Source: Cymodocea nodosa (lineage: Eukaryota; Streptophyta; Magnoliopsida; Alismatales; Cymodoceaceae). From it: a stretch of 64,000 bases of DNA. The stretch's first letter is position 1. Every line of letters starts with the position of its first letter. The position numbers and the translations under genes were made by a program. The stretch is from assembly GCA_036874045.1 (NCBI GenBank), contig CM072342.1, forward strand, positions 1,014,501-1,078,500, in the 5' to 3' direction. The notes beneath the pieces were generated by a model that saw only the letters and a list, made by a program, of their open reading frames with translations, did not search any database and was not told the DNA's origin. Of the stretch, positions 1-12,599 are shown piece by piece.

Positions 1-1
1 T

Positions 2-1690
2 GGTGCTTCTTCGCAGCAAGGAGGTGACCTAAACAACCACCAACACCTCCTTCAACACAACAACAACCACCACAGTCAACTTCCTCGTCCTGATTCAAGC
101 GGAAAGCTCAAGCAAGGACAGGAGGTCCATTCCGTGCCAGATTCGCCGATGATGGACACTACATCTTCGTTTGGATCGACCTCCTCTGCTCCATCATTGT
201 CACATCTTCCTCCTATCCGTGTAAGGCCCGATGATCAGAGCCCGGACAAAAGGGGATTCAACGGTGAAGGATTGGACGAGCACTTCTCGCAGATGAATCT
301 CCAAAAGCAGGATGAAGGTTTCAAAGATGGGGGCCTCGGGGGAGTTGTGCATCATCAACATGTTGCTGTCGCTGTTCCGATGGCGGCGGTGGCGCTTAAT
401 CCTCCTCCTCCGGTTGCTCCTGTTGTGCCCATCGTTACGTCAGTTGTAGCTACTGCTGCTACGTCTCCGACGGAGAACCCTAATCATGCTATCAGGGCAT
501 TTTCTTCTGATGATGAGAAATCAGAGCAACTGGGCCTGAGCAAACCACCCCAGGTACCACTTGTACAGCAGCAGAAGACAAACAACGCCTTTGATATATC
601 AATGTCCGACAGGTACTTGTTTGGATTTTTGTTCTGTCTTTTGGGCAATCGATTCTCATTTCTTTCGTTCTTTGATGTATTATTGATTTCGTTGATGTTT
701 GTCTGTTGTTACAAAATGTGTAAATAGATTGATGAAAACAGAGATATCGATTGTTCTTTTTTCTTGTAATGTGATTATTTGTTTAGGCCTGTCCACTATC
801 AAGAGAAAGCTAACACGGCAACGGCAGTCTGGAGCACTGTCTCGGACGTGAAACAAGAAGTTCAGTCCTCTGTATCGGATAGAGGACACATGCAGGTTTC
901 GGAACAAGGTCATGCGTTGCCAGCGCAGCCAGATCACCCTCAGCAACAGCAGAAGCAGCAACAGCAAAAACAACAGCTGCAACCACAACAACAGCAGCAG
1001 CAGCAGCAGCATTACATTCATGCTGCTCATTTAGTCCAGCACCACCCTTCGAACACAAACTCGCTATTGTTACAGCATCCATCGACACCTATGATTCCCA
1101 TTCAGCCTTATTACCAGATGCACCACCCAATTCACCCACAGCAGCAATTACCTCATAATCATCCCTACAATTCTCAGATCCCTATGTACCTGGTGCCTGT
1201 CCAGCCGAATACTGCTTATGCTGTGCCTGTTCAGCAGCCGAATTTGGTTGATGGAACTCTGGTTTCTTCTTCTGCAATGCCTTCTATTCCTGTCCCTCAT
1301 CACATTCTGCCACCTCGAGGTGTGGCTCCTCAGAAATCTGAATTGGCAGCAGCAAACATCCATAGGACGAGTGCCGCTACTGCTTCCACAGTGCCACAAT
1401 CATCTTCAGCTCCTCAGCTCATCCATTTGGGCGATCAAACCCATCAGTTCATCAGCAGCTACCACCCAGTGCAACATCATCCATCTCAGTCTGCGGCAGC
1501 TTCTGCCTATGGTTATGAATTCTCCAATCCACTTCAATCACAGCAGATGTTCTACACTCAAGCCACATCAAGTCCATTGCCTTCACACCTGCAGACAATA
1601 AGCTCGGGCACTGCCTTGATCTCAGATGCCCAGCCTCAGTTACAACAGCAGCCACCTCCCGATGTGAAACAGACCCGAGCTGCTTCGTGA
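2..1690 (+). CDS. PB1-domain (octicosapeptide/Phox/Bem1p) family protein, 3' part only
   Basis: Two exons are visible: 2-612 (open to the left edge, so the gene starts outside the window) and 787-1690, joined by a 174-bp GT-AG intron that splits one Arg codon. The visible 504 residues are low complexity: Ser/Pro-rich, then a Gln-rich tract encoded by CAG/CAA around 940-1012, then a Pro/Gln/His region with the motif MYLVPVQPNTAYAVPVQQPN and a C-terminal QPPPDVKQTRAAS. This tail resembles plant PB1-domain proteins in which an N-terminal PB1 domain is followed by a long disordered region. The PB1 domain itself would lie upstream and is not seen, so the family call rests on the tail only. PB1 domains mediate protein-protein pairing; the cellular role of this subgroup is not known to me. 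The stop is TGA at 1688-1690. Confidence 0.7.
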
Positions 1691-4380
1691 GTGTAAGTAA
1701 ACTGGCTATCAATTTTGTGTAATCAGGAGGGTTATAGGATTACTACTATTTTTTATTCATATTATTTTTGTGCTTGTACCAAGGTCTCTAGTGTCTATTA
1801 ATACTAGTATTGTGTCTGTCCGCCTATCTAGGATTAGGAATAAGGAATCGTTTGTGTTATCTCATTCGGATGTTTTTGTCTCTAGTTACTGGTCTTCGGT
1901 CATCTTGACTTGAGACCTTTATGTTGGTGTGTTCTTTGGGTGTCTCTTTATAATTTCTAAACGAAGTATGTTTGTGAAGAGGTATTGCTTAGGTATTTTT
2001 TGTGTTTATAGTGTAAAACATCTTAGTCAATTTCTTTCTGCACCTTATCGAAGAGTCTTTTTTACCTTTGAGCAACTTCGTCATTGTTGAAAAAGATATT
2101 GTCTGGTACATAGTTTTGATGTTGGTAGTATTTTTTAATTGGATTTAAAGAACTTTAATTGTAGGGTTTATAAGAAAATGGAAGACGAGTCACTCTCCCT
2201 GGTAGTTTGTCCGCTACCATTTTTCTTCAATCATATGTTACATAGAAAAGTGCTAACTTTATAGATTCTTCAGGAATCTGTACTGATATCTAACTTGTTT
2301 TAACTAACTATGATTGAGGCAATGGTGATTGAATCCTTGAGAACATAAAGAACATTATCATTATCAAAAAATTACTTGACTTGGCTTTAAAATAGATCAT
2401 CAGGAGGAAGGAACTGAGCTTCCCAGTCATTAGCCTTGCCCTGTGGCATCTTTCGGTGCCCCATCTTGTGGGTGCCAAATGCAAGCATTTGTTTGGCATT
2501 AGGATGGATGCAGAAGGGAAAAAAAATAGTGAGTGACATTGCCTGCTGTTGCCGGCACGGGGTGTGCGTCTGGTGAGACTTTAGGGTTTCTAGGAAAGTC
2601 ACGGGCCTCACATCCTGGATTTCTCATCTCTGCAGTTTATTTCTACCCTTTATTAAGGTAAATTAACCAGGTGGACGTGGCGGAGATATCGGCCAGGCAA
2701 TCTGCTCACATGGCCTGCAAAGAGAAAGGCGAGCATGCTTTTAGTCCATGGCCTAGAAAGTTGTCATTCTTGGTCTTCTACCACAGTTTCCTATGTATGA
2801 TGCTTGCCACTAGAATGGCCTGCCTTCTTTTTGGGTCCGGCGTCGTCGCAATTACTGATTAAACTAATGTTTAATGAACCGATATTTCATCTCTCTATTT
2901 TGGAAAAGTAGGGGGTTTTAATCCAGGTAATAATGAATTGAGTCCTGACCTTTGCTTGGGTGACCACCGTGCTCGTGTCAGCGGTTCAGCCAGGGGGTGG
3001 AGTTCCCATTCGTACCTTGAAAACGACATGCTCCTTCCTCCGTGCTCTTGCTCACAGCGAGAAGGTAGCAAGTACCCATATCTTTATGGAAAGGCAACTA
3101 ATGTGTCGGTGCATTTTTTTACCCGTATCTTTGAATGGTCTGATGAAGAGAGAGGGTTTCTACCTCCAACTGTATGAGATTTCCCTCTTTACAGGAACTT
3201 GGATGAAGTAAGCGACCTAAAATCTAATAACGTCATCCATTGAGAGAGAGTGAGAGAGAGATTAACATGGATTATTGTAGACCGTGCTTTTATTTTGCAG
3301 CCAGTTCAGAACAAGCCAAGTTCCAGGAAATCATAAATCAGTCAAGGGGTTGGTTGTTAATTATATTGCAATTAGTGATCAATCGGATGATTAATCTTAT
3401 AATTTGATTAATTTTAAATTGTATGCTATATACCAAGTGTAAAAATTGATAAAAATACTAGACAACGTTATTTGCTCGACATTTATATTCATTATTTTTC
3501 ATGATTTGACTGCTTTATAGTAAAACTATATAATATAAACTAAATAAAAAATTATAAATTAAATAATATTAATACTATTTCAGATACATTATATCTGAAC
3601 TTAACCATTATATAACCTGAATCCATTACCAAATCTAACCTAATATCACTTTTTTTTTTTACCAAACCTATCCCATTAATAAACCCCAATCTCACCTGAA
3701 AGCCCAACCACTCCCATTAATCAAGCTCATCAGTCGTCACGCCAACACATGACGCTTGTTCTCTATTTCTATCCATTATGTTTCTCACAATCTTCGTCTG
3801 CCATCCATGCGTGTGAATTAGTCCTGCTTCGTTGATCGTTACCTCTGCAGAAGAGTCTTATACATATTTCATTTAAAAAGGTAAAGAATAAATTATCATC
3901 ATCTATTATTTTGTATAAAAAAATCATAAAAAGTTACTAAATTACTTGCCTATTATCTATTGCTGGTTATTAACCATTTATTCTGTTCACAAGAAATGGA
4001 TGTTGATTGATAAATAAAGATGAGGGAAAGAAAGAAACGTTATAAAGTTCCAACGATAAAACCCAAAAGGAAAGTTTAAAACGCCCACAAACACAATGAG
4101 CCGAAAAGACGAATGAAAACGAAAAGGATAACTCAGATTGAGCACTGCATCCAGTTATCAGCTTCAATTTCATCCGTCCACCCAAGAGGCATTGGGTTCA
4201 AGATTAGAGGATGAACTACCAATTAAGCAGATTTGTTGCATACTAATTTTAAATAAATTAAACTTCATTTATTTTTTATTAATCCTTCGTTAATTAGATC
4301 TCGTTTTGTAATTTCTATACTTGCTTTTTCAGCATGTAATTTTAACAGAAAAGTCTATATCTACGTGTTTATATGTGATT
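1691..4380. other. 3' UTR of the PB1 gene, then AT-rich spacer
   Basis: The first 200-300 bases are T-rich and look like 3' UTR. The rest holds no gene I recognise. A minus-strand ORF of 74 codons (2387-2611) ends in a sequence containing MGHRKMPQGKANDWEAQFLPP, which reads as plausible protein. I could not place it in a family or find neighbouring exons, so it is not called a gene. A short AG-rich tract lies near 3241-3262. From 3350 the sequence is strongly AT-rich. Confidence 0.5.
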
Positions 4381-4535
4381 CGCTGTTACATCCGATCATG
4401 GTTGTGCAGGCGCTCTTCCAGCTGACCTCCAGATCCTGCTCAACGAAAAACCATGAACACCACCATCGTCAATTTCATCATGAGACGGAGATGGCAGATA
4501 TGTGTGTGTAGGCACGTATCGGCCAAACTCTTCCT

Positions 4536-5141
4536 GTGTGGGAGCTGAGGGTGGTCGACACGAAGTGGTCGTCGATGGAACGGCGGTTGGAGAGGATGGC
4601 GACGGAAGAAGCAGAGAGAAGGTATGTGAGGAAAATTCTTCTTAAAGATGAACCCATCGAAGACACAGACTCGTACACTGTTCCTCCTAAAGATCAGATC
4701 AGAAACTCAAAAAACAAATTGGGTGCAACGCATGCAGGCCCATCGTCGACCCTCCGCTCCCCGCTCTCACCCAATAAGGAATGCAAGAGACTTCCTGCAA
4801 GTCCAGCCCGTGGGTTGAAGGTCTGGCACGCGCAGGCCGACGGGGGGGGGGGGGGGGGGAGTGGTGATGGACTCGGGGTCGGCTTGGACTGCTACGACTG
4901 GACTGGCGTGACGGCGCCGGTGGAGATGTCGAGCTTGGTGGTGCACATTGTCAAGCATGGTGGGGAAGGGTTGATGCCGCCGGTGACGGACAACATGAAG
5001 CACATCTGGTTCTTGATCGACGTTCCAACGCAATCGTTTCTGCCCAGGGAGAAAATTTTTTCATACATGGGGCCGGAGCGCCTGCAGGCAGAAGCTGCGG
5101 GCGGGTGGAGGAAAACTGGGCCCTTTTTTAAAATATTATAA
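4536..5141 (+). other. Unidentified open reading frame, possible gene fragment
   Basis: About 200 codons are open on the plus strand in a locally GC-richer stretch between AT-rich flanks. The translation starts around WELRVVDTKWSSMERRLERM and later reads LVVHIVKHGGEGLMPP and DNMKHIWFLIDVPTQ. I do not recognise a family. The frame crosses an 18-G run at 4842-4859 that encodes poly-Gly, so the reading frame after the run depends on an exact G count that assemblers often miss. The minus strand is also partly open here, as expected from GC-rich DNA. There is no clear in-frame ATG in a good context at the start and no obvious splice partner. It could be a fragment of a captured or decayed gene, or chance. 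Confidence 0.2.
4842..4859. repeat. Poly-G homopolymer, 18 bases
   Basis: An uninterrupted run of 18 G residues lies inside the unidentified ORF. It can form a G-quadruplex and is prone to length change and sequencing error. Confidence 0.95.
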
Positions 5142-5194
5142 AAAATTATATTGCTTTCTTCTATTCCAAAAAATAAAAACACAGGGTCACTACC

Positions 5195-5370
5195 TTGATG
5201 TCCTACTCTGCTGTCTCCTCCGCTTTCGCCTCAGCTCCACTTCGAATAATCGTCTCTCGCGTTACTCCAGTAAATATTCTCCTCTCTCGGCCCTGCCCCT
5301 GCCATCCTTCTCTCTCTCTCTCTCTCTCTCTCTGGTACACTGCCACGAGGACCACTTCGGATTCGGCCAG
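5195..5370 (+). promoter_or_regulatory. Candidate first non-coding exon of the LPP gene, with CT microsatellite
   Basis: A pyrimidine-rich leader with a CT dinucleotide run at 5309-5333 is followed by a good donor, CCAG then GTACAT at 5371. CT-rich stretches next to the start of transcription are common in plant housekeeping genes. The coding start of the phosphatase is 2.4 kb downstream, so this would be a 5' UTR exon spliced across a long leader intron. No transcript evidence is available, so the link to that gene is inferred from position and strand. Confidence 0.35.
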
Positions 5371-6119
5371 GTACATACGATTACCATCACCAGATGTCAT
5401 TGCCGTCGCTCTTCTCCCCGTAGTTGTCTCTTGACGTTCGAATCTCCATTTTTCCTCTGTGGAGGCTGTTTGGTCGGATTCTTTTCTTCCGCTTTGGATT
5501 TGCTGCTTTTGTTGATGCGGCGGTTGTGCGGGGTCGTGACCTGTGCCGCGGGGGAACCGCTTCTGGTGAGAGGGAGATCGGGACTTCTGCTTGCCTCTGA
5601 GGACTAGTATTGGTGATTGTTGGTTGTTTCCATGTTCTTCCTTTGTTGTCATTGGCTTTTCTTTTTTCTCTCTCTTTATATTCCTGTAGTTTCTGAGTTT
5701 CTCCGGGTGTTTGACTTGAAAAATACCTAACTTTGGACATCTGTCGTGGTTTCTGTTTCCGTTATTTGAGCATGAGTCTCTTAGTCTGCCGTGATGGATT
5801 TCGGTAAGTTGCTTGAGAAAGACAGCTACTTGTTTTTCTGACTATGGTCAATCCCAATCGTCATCTTGGCCATTCTAACTTTCTAAGCATCTATTCACTT
5901 GTAGTTGGTGGGAAAGAGGAATGGATAACTGTGAATGTTTTCTCTGTTAATTCAATTTGGCAATGTTAATTCGCATAATTCACAAGACAATCTGTAACGC
6001 CTGCACCCCTCTCTCGAACAGAAGGGAGGAGGCACCGGAGGAGGAAAATAAGGTGAGAATGTAAAGGGTTTCTGGAGGTATTTAATGGGAAGAGTTAAGA
6101 AGGTGGTAGTGGGGATTGG

Positions 6120-6290
6120 AGGACTAATTCTGTGTTATAAAGAGGGAAGAAAAAGGGACTTCGTCGATAAAAGGCACACGAACTCCTCCATTCCTTCACA
6201 ACACTGAGCAAGAGACAGAGGAGAGGAGGACAATTGCAGGAGAACGCAACAGCAGCTCGGCAAAGTTAAGTAACGTGGTTCACAATACAA
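6120..6290 (+). promoter_or_regulatory. Candidate second promoter or leader exon upstream of LPP
   Basis: A TATA-like TTATAAAG lies at 6135-6142. It is followed by an A/G-rich leader-like stretch (6170-6270) that resembles a plant 5' UTR. It may be an alternative start for the phosphatase gene or an unrelated short transcript. The evidence is weak. Confidence 0.2.
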
Positions 6291-7042
6291 TCAATTCAGC
6301 AAAGTAAGTTTAGTTTCAATATTGGGAGCTAAGATTCCTTTTCAGGCTTCCATTTGAAAGTGAATGATAATTTGAGACCAGAAAATGGAAGTTTAGAGTA
6401 CTTAGGTCTTTGGAAAGGCTAATTCTATTTGGATATGGGTGACTACATTTGGATATGATTAGCCCTCTCCATGGAAGGCTCTTTTATAACCAGTAATGGT
6501 TAGTGGGTGGCTTATGGAAATGAAAGGCGTATCAGCTGGAATTTTTGGTAGAATGGAATTTTTGGTTTCAAATTCCTGTCAACCACAAAGACCTATTGTC
6601 AGCAATTCTTTCATCTCTATTTTTTTGCCATTTTATCACTCTTCTCATGAATGGAGATTTTGCTGAATTGTTTGTTGCAGTTCTCCAAACTTTTAACAGA
6701 ACTGTACCAAAAGGTAAATCACATCGATTTATCCCCTTAATAATAATGATGCCTATTTCTCTTAATTCATGCAAAGCACTGGAAGAGTTAGCATTATGGT
6801 TTGCCAACCAGTGTATAGTTGGTCAAGATGCTGTGGTTGAACTAAAACCAAATTAAGATCCAAAGCTTTTGGGTGATGCTATCTTCCATGTTAATTTACA
6901 GTCTTCAACAAGGTACTATATTGTGATTTTGTTCAAGCCCTTTCAAATAAGTAATAGTACTTTTGGCAATGAAAGCACAATTTCAGCTTGTTAGCCTCCC
7001 AAGTGAAAAAGGAATTTACTTTTGAATGTACGAATTCTTTAT

Positions 7043-7380
7043 TAACATTGCAAGAAAAAATCTCCTGCAGGAAGAGATGGAGCACTCCAACTTCTTCATT
7101 TTCTATTTCTTTTGTAGTTCTTCTATCCTCGAGGTTTTTACTGAATTGCTTCTGCAAAGATGATAATAGCTTGGGCCAGAATCTTAAAGATTAGATCATA
7201 GTATTAACTTTACAAGAAAAAAGCTTCTGCAGGAAGAGATGGGGCATCCCAACTTTTTCATTTTTCTATCTCTTGTGAATGTAGGAAATTACTTATGTAG
7301 TTCTTCTACCCTCAAGGCTTTCACTGAGATGCTTTTGCAAAGATAAAAGCATTGGCCAGAATCTTGAAGATTAGATCATT
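7043..7380. repeat. Diverged tandem duplication in the LPP leader region
   Basis: Two adjacent copies, about 7043-7198 and 7203-7378, share blocks in the same order: CTGCAGGAAGAGATGG, then CATTTTTCTAT-like, then GTAGTTCTTCTA, CTCAAGG/CTCGAGG, TTTGCAAAGAT-like, GGCCAGAATCTT and AAGATTAGATCAT. The second copy carries a small insertion. It is non-coding. Confidence 0.75.
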
Positions 7381-7836
7381 GTACCATTTCTTCATCTGCT
7401 ATGTCATGGTTGATTCAAATAGCAAATTATGCTAGTTTAGAGAGACTAAAGTGAGCCTCGTTTCTAGCTGGGGTTGGGTGCCGAGTTGCTATCTCAAAAT
7501 AATTGCATATGCTCATTTTCAAAAAAAACCTTGAATAGGCTTAATCTTCAAACAAAATAGCTTGCATAGGCTGGCCCGTAAATAAGTCCATGTTTCTGTA
7601 ATATGATTATTAATTGAATATTATCATTCGTCACATCACTATGTCATACTTGTGCAAATTTCCAGAGGAATTGTTGATTAGATTCGTGATGCATCTCACT
7701 GAAAAGTTAACGTACTCATCAAATTATATTTGTATTTTGGATAGTGTTATCACTTTCATGATGGTATGCAACCTGTTGACAGCATGTTTCTCTGATCAGA
7801 CTATACTTTTCTATGCATGGCAAATTAAAGGCAAAT

Positions 7837-10697
7837 ATGCCAGATATCCAGTTGGGTTGTCACACACTAAAGTCTCATGGAGTCAAAGTGGCAAGGTTCC
7901 ATATGCATGATTGGCTCATATTTTTGCTCCTTGTGGTGATTGATGTCGCATTGAATATTATCGAACCATTTCATCGCTTTGTGGGGGAAGACATGACAGA
8001 TCTCAAGTACCCACTGAAGGGCAATACTGTTCCATTTTGGGCTGTCCCTGTATGCCTTTCTTTCTGATTGTTAAATTGTTTTCATCCTTGAATTTTCACT
8101 TTGTTTAAGAAAAATCTTACAGTTACACTGTTTTATGACAGCTGATTGCCGTTCTTCTTCCTTTTTCCATTATCATTGGAATCTACTTTAAAAGGAGGGA
8201 TATATATGACCTACACCATGCTATCCTAGGTTAGGTGTTTATATGCTGATTATGTATTGGTATTCCTTAGAAATTAGTATTTAAAAAGGCTAGTTTTTCT
8301 GACTGTCAAATGCAAGCAGGCCTTCTATATTCTGTCCTTGTTACTGGAGTTATAACTGATGCAATAAAAGATGCTGTTGGTAGACCACGTCCAGATTTTT
8401 TCTGGCGTTGTTTTCCTGATGGAAATCCTGTGAGTTTGTGCTTATAAATTTATTCCAATATTTATGATGATTGATATGACAGACATTATGTTTTTATGGT
8501 TTCTCCAGAAATTTGATAGTGTTGGTAATGTTATATGCTCTGGTGTAAAAAGTGTCATAAAGGAAGGGCATAAAAGTTTTCCCAGTGGCCATTCTTCATG
8601 TAAGCTACACACTTTCTTTGTCTTGGTCATAATTGCCTGAATTTTTCAATAGATATTGTGTGATTATTTTACTTTAACGTTATAAAATGCTAAGGTTGCT
8701 CCATTTTGACCTAAAGTTCAAATGTTAGTAAACAATCCTACATTTGTGGTCTTTGTAGGTAAAAGCTATGTACAATGCTCTCTAAGCCCCACACTTGTTT
8801 ACTGCTTGATTTAAATGATTGTCTAAACTTTGCAATATGCTGTAAATCATTTAACTTCTTATGGTCGGCATCTGATCACATCCAATCATTTTTTTTGGGT
8901 TGGCATATGATTAAGAGCTAAATTGAATAAAGGGTTAGGGCATAATTATTATGGAGAACATGCATGGACCAACAATCTTTTAAATACTATGGGCTTTATA
9001 TTATCCTACATGAATTAGTTTAACTTTTTACTGATGCTATTTTATTCATCACCTGCATTTTCTTTTAAATGAATCACCATGGACTAGTTGTACTAATTGT
9101 GAGATCTACTCGTCAATACGTAGGGTCTTTTGCAGGTTTAGGATTTACATCATGGTATTTGGCAGGAAAGATTAGAGCTTTTGATCGTAAAGGTCATATT
9201 GCAAAGCTTTGCATTGTTTTTGCTCCATTACTTGTTGCATCTCTTGTGGCCATTTCAAGGGTTGATGACTATTGGCATCATTGGCAAGATGTATTTGCTG
9301 GCGGTTTACTAGGTGAGCAACGAGCACATCTAAATATTATCAATTTCAGATAATTGTCTGAAACATGAGTTGATAGCATCCTAACATCTGAATCCCATGA
9401 TCCTTTCCAGGATTGACGGTGGCTTCATTCTGCTATTTGCAATTCTTCCCAATGCCTAATACTTCAGATGGTATGATCTTAAATCTTAATTCGTTGTGAT
9501 CTTTATTGCTGCCTCTATTTGTTTATTTGCATAGATAAGATGCGACTTCATGACGCATGACAATGTAAGCATAAAATTTTACCTAAAAGAGGTTAGGACA
9601 ATATTTGGGACAAGGGAAAAGAGATGGAAGTGATCTAACCCACACCCTCTTCTGGGGCGAAAGATATCAAAAATCTGATATGGAACCTGTCTCATCTTTA
9701 CAACATGGAAAAATGGTAAAAGAAAAAGAAAGGTATTTGGATTTTTTCCTTGTATGTCATCAAAAAATTTCATAATTATTTATATACTGTCCAAAAATCT
9801 CAATTTACTTAGCATTCAAAATGCTCCCTTATACTATCCCTAATGTTAACACCAATAAATTAACTGTGATTAAATCTCCTAACAATTGTGAAAATACTCA
9901 GCTGGCCCTAAATCCTAAAATCACTTCAACACCTTCCAGGTCCTTCCTAACGTCAATATCCTTCTGCTTTGACAGAACCGAAACCTTTCTTCAAAAACCA
10001 TTCTGGGCATATAAGATACAGGCTTTTTAGTTAATAATGATTTTAACAGATAGCTTCATTTTTTAAATGACAACTAACTGCGAGAATATTTTAGCAATAA
10101 TTATAAATTTATAATGCCATGAAAGTACATGACGATTTCTGAATGGCATAAAGTAAAAAATCCAAGGTATTTTCTTCAAAGCAAAACCAGCCATATATTA
10201 ATGGGATGAATTCCTAACAGTGTGCTGCCACAAGCCCCATGTTTCTTCTAGAGACAGTCTCGAGTTCTCAACTATCACTTGAAAATATAAAAAATTAGAA
10301 AAAAAATGAGTTTTATGCTAATTAGTTATTACGTTGGCTTATACAAGATTACTCTTGAGAAGCCCCACATTTCTTCCAAGTTTGCTTGCACCATTGTCGA
10401 GACTCCTCAATACCCATTTCTGCACTCTGTGCCGGACTGCTAGTAGACTATAAGCTACCCAGCTGTCTTTGATGTATTTTATTTCATCTTTCTTGCCCTA
10501 TCTACGTGTTTCTGGGAAATGAAATACCCCTAGTTCATTTAGGGAGAATGAGTAATAGTATTTTTTTTGGTGTCGCAGGTTGGGGGCCTCATGCTTATTT
10601 TCAAATGCTGCATGATTCAGATCGTATTGGTCAACCGGCTGTCACTGTAAATCACCACAACGCAAGGCATACGGAGATCCAGACTCTGCATATTTGA
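7837..10697 (+). CDS. LPP2: Lipid phosphate phosphatase (phosphatidic acid phosphatase, LPP2 type)
   Basis: Seven coding exons: 7837-8049, 8142-8229, 8320-8429, 8509-8599, 9124-9312, 9411-9470 and 10579-10697. They give 289 residues, close to the 290 I recall for Arabidopsis LPP2. The start [20 protein letters not shown] matches the family; an upstream in-frame ATG at 7813 is less likely. The three phosphatase signature blocks are present: KDAVGRPRP, then PSGH, then [12 protein letters not shown], whose Arg/His residues form the phosphate transfer site. Hydrophobic segments around them fit six membrane helices. The enzyme removes phosphate from phosphatidic acid and related lipid phosphates to give diacylglycerol, at a cellular membrane. 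A CDS codon split across introns in five of six places joins cleanly. The last intron (9471-10578) contains a Mutator-like MITE. The symbol is by similarity to the Arabidopsis gene. Confidence 0.93.
9739..10163. mobile_element. Mutator-like MITE in LPP intron 6
   Basis: The 425-bp element begins GGATTTTTTCCTTGTATG and ends with the inverted counterpart (…AAAAAATCC). The terminal inverted repeats extend imperfectly for about 40 bases. It is flanked by a perfect 9-bp direct repeat, AAGGTATTT, at 9730-9738 and 10164-10172. A 9-bp target-site duplication is typical of Mutator-like transposons. There is no ORF inside, so it is non-autonomous. The perfect duplication suggests a fairly recent insertion. 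Confidence 0.75.
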
Positions 10698-12599
10698 GGC
10701 ACGGAAATAGCTGGGGGTGATGCAGAGATTCGGAGAATGTTAGACGTTGAGCTCCGTAGGAAAGAATGATATGATCTTCTAACGTAACGTACCAAGCCAA
10801 ATTGTATTACTGATTTTCTAATTCAGTTTTCATCTAAGGAAAAATATTACCATTATTAAGAAAGAAAGTATTGCTACCCTTTTATCTGATAATGACAATA
10901 TTTCTGCGGTAAGCTTTTCCGTTTTTAACATTCTCTTACGTTTTTTATTACAAAGAAGTTAAAGAAGCGTAAGAAGTTCTTGGTAAAACCTTGTAAATCC
11001 CCTCGTATTTCTATCAACACTGTTAACAGCGGCTTGACGAACCTTCGAAACACGGTAAAGCTTAGACTAAAACGTCATTCATTTGACTTATTTCATTTTT
11101 CGTGAGCTGGTTATGTATGCAAAATTTGTTCATAAAGGGTGTGATTTAACTCGCACGGTAGCCGGTAAGCAAGAATCTTCAAATATGTTAGTCTGAAAGT
11201 GCGTAAAACTAATGCAGAGAACTGGTAAGAATTGTTCAATTTGCCAGATTCGTCAGACTGTACTTTGTAAACAAACAAATATGATATATCCCTGTAACAG
11301 ATCTACAACAGAACAAACACGTTAGAAAAAGGACTGAATGAAATCAGGTTTATTGCACCTCATTTTTGATAAAAAAATAAAGTGAGCCTTGTAATAACCA
11401 TCACACGAGGGAAGGAAATTTGACAAGTAACGAGTAAAGAAAAACCCCTGTTGATCATCGACATGGGAATGATCCCAGTCATCAACCATCATTTGTCGTC
11501 GACCACCAATGCCGATAAATATCGGTTTTGATAATCATCCACAGCCATCGTTTAACCATCGGGCATCACCATTGAACATCCCATCATGCTTGCCGGCTTA
11601 CGACAATCATTTGTGGTAGTTTACCACCGTTATCAAACAAACACCCACCCCTCATTGACTACCGTCCACTGTCGACCATTTACCACTACCATTATCAAAC
11701 ATCGTCACTCAACCATCGAACCACGACTGCCGTCGACCATCACCAATAATCATCATTATGGCCAAAGAACACAATCGACAAACATTATCTGCCTACCACT
11801 TTCACCATTGATCACCTCAAATACCTAACTCCACAAACCACCATCGATCCATCACCAACACATTTACCATTCACCCCCTTGCATCAACTCTTTATGTATT
11901 CCAATTTCGTACCAATGAAAGGAATAAAATTCAATCGTGTCAAGTAGGAGTAGAAGGAATGGGAGAACTCAAACCACCAGCTACATGAAATCTACATTGA
12001 TTGGAATTAGCAAAGACAGCGAGTAACCCAAAACGAAAACCTTTCCATTAACCATTATGCAACTGGTGAGATTAGTTCCTCGATGAAAAGCAGCAAGTTA
12101 TCGACACTTACCTCATATCTCCACAGTGACAAACACTACAAAGTGATTCCAACATTGACTATGATGCTAAACAATGTGTTCTAGAATCCCAACATAAAGA
12201 TTTATTTTGCTAAACAGTTCACTCCCACAAATGTTTCTAACAAATCACACAAGCTAAACTTAAACTGAAAGTTCTCGGAAAAAATGAATTACCAAAGTTT
12301 TATGTTCAAGGAATGTGGTTAACAGGTTATTTCAATGAAGTGTGTTCATCATCGAAAATAAACAAAATATTGAACAAGCGCAATCACATCTAATATTATT
12401 CTTCTAAGTACTAACTGAAAGCAATTCATTCATATATGAAATCTTCAAATAGGAGATGATAGACAATGTCCAGTGCATATCAAAACTGCAAGAAAAATCC
12501 ACATATTCGTGCCATAGTCTATTCCACTACTCAAAAGCTAGAAACTTCAACAACATACTTTGAAAGAAGACGAAAAATAAACATTACCATTCTCATCAC
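10698..12599. other. Spacer between convergent LPP and RPL26
   Basis: It contains the 3' UTRs of the two convergent genes and no other gene I can recognise. A stretch at about 11430-11880 is rich in short CAT, ATC and CCA words such as CATCACCA, CAACCATC and CGACCA without strict periodicity. It looks like a degenerate simple-sequence region. Confidence 0.6.
11430..11880. repeat. Cryptically simple CAT/CCA-rich tract
   Basis: Trimer-like words (CAT, ATC, CCA, ACC) recur for about 450 bases, including the shared word GTCGACCA several times. Purines G are scarce on the plus strand. The 80-codon ORF inside (His/Thr/Pro-rich) is explained by this composition and is not called. Confidence 0.6.

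Noticed and set aside
2387-2611. 74-codon minus-strand ORF ending MGHRKMPQGKANDWEAQFLP
   Set aside because: It reads plausibly, but no family was recognised and no supporting exon or promoter was seen.
5203-5740. Minus-strand ORFs rich in Arg/Glu
   Set aside because: They arise from the pyrimidine-rich leader and CT microsatellite read on the opposite strand.
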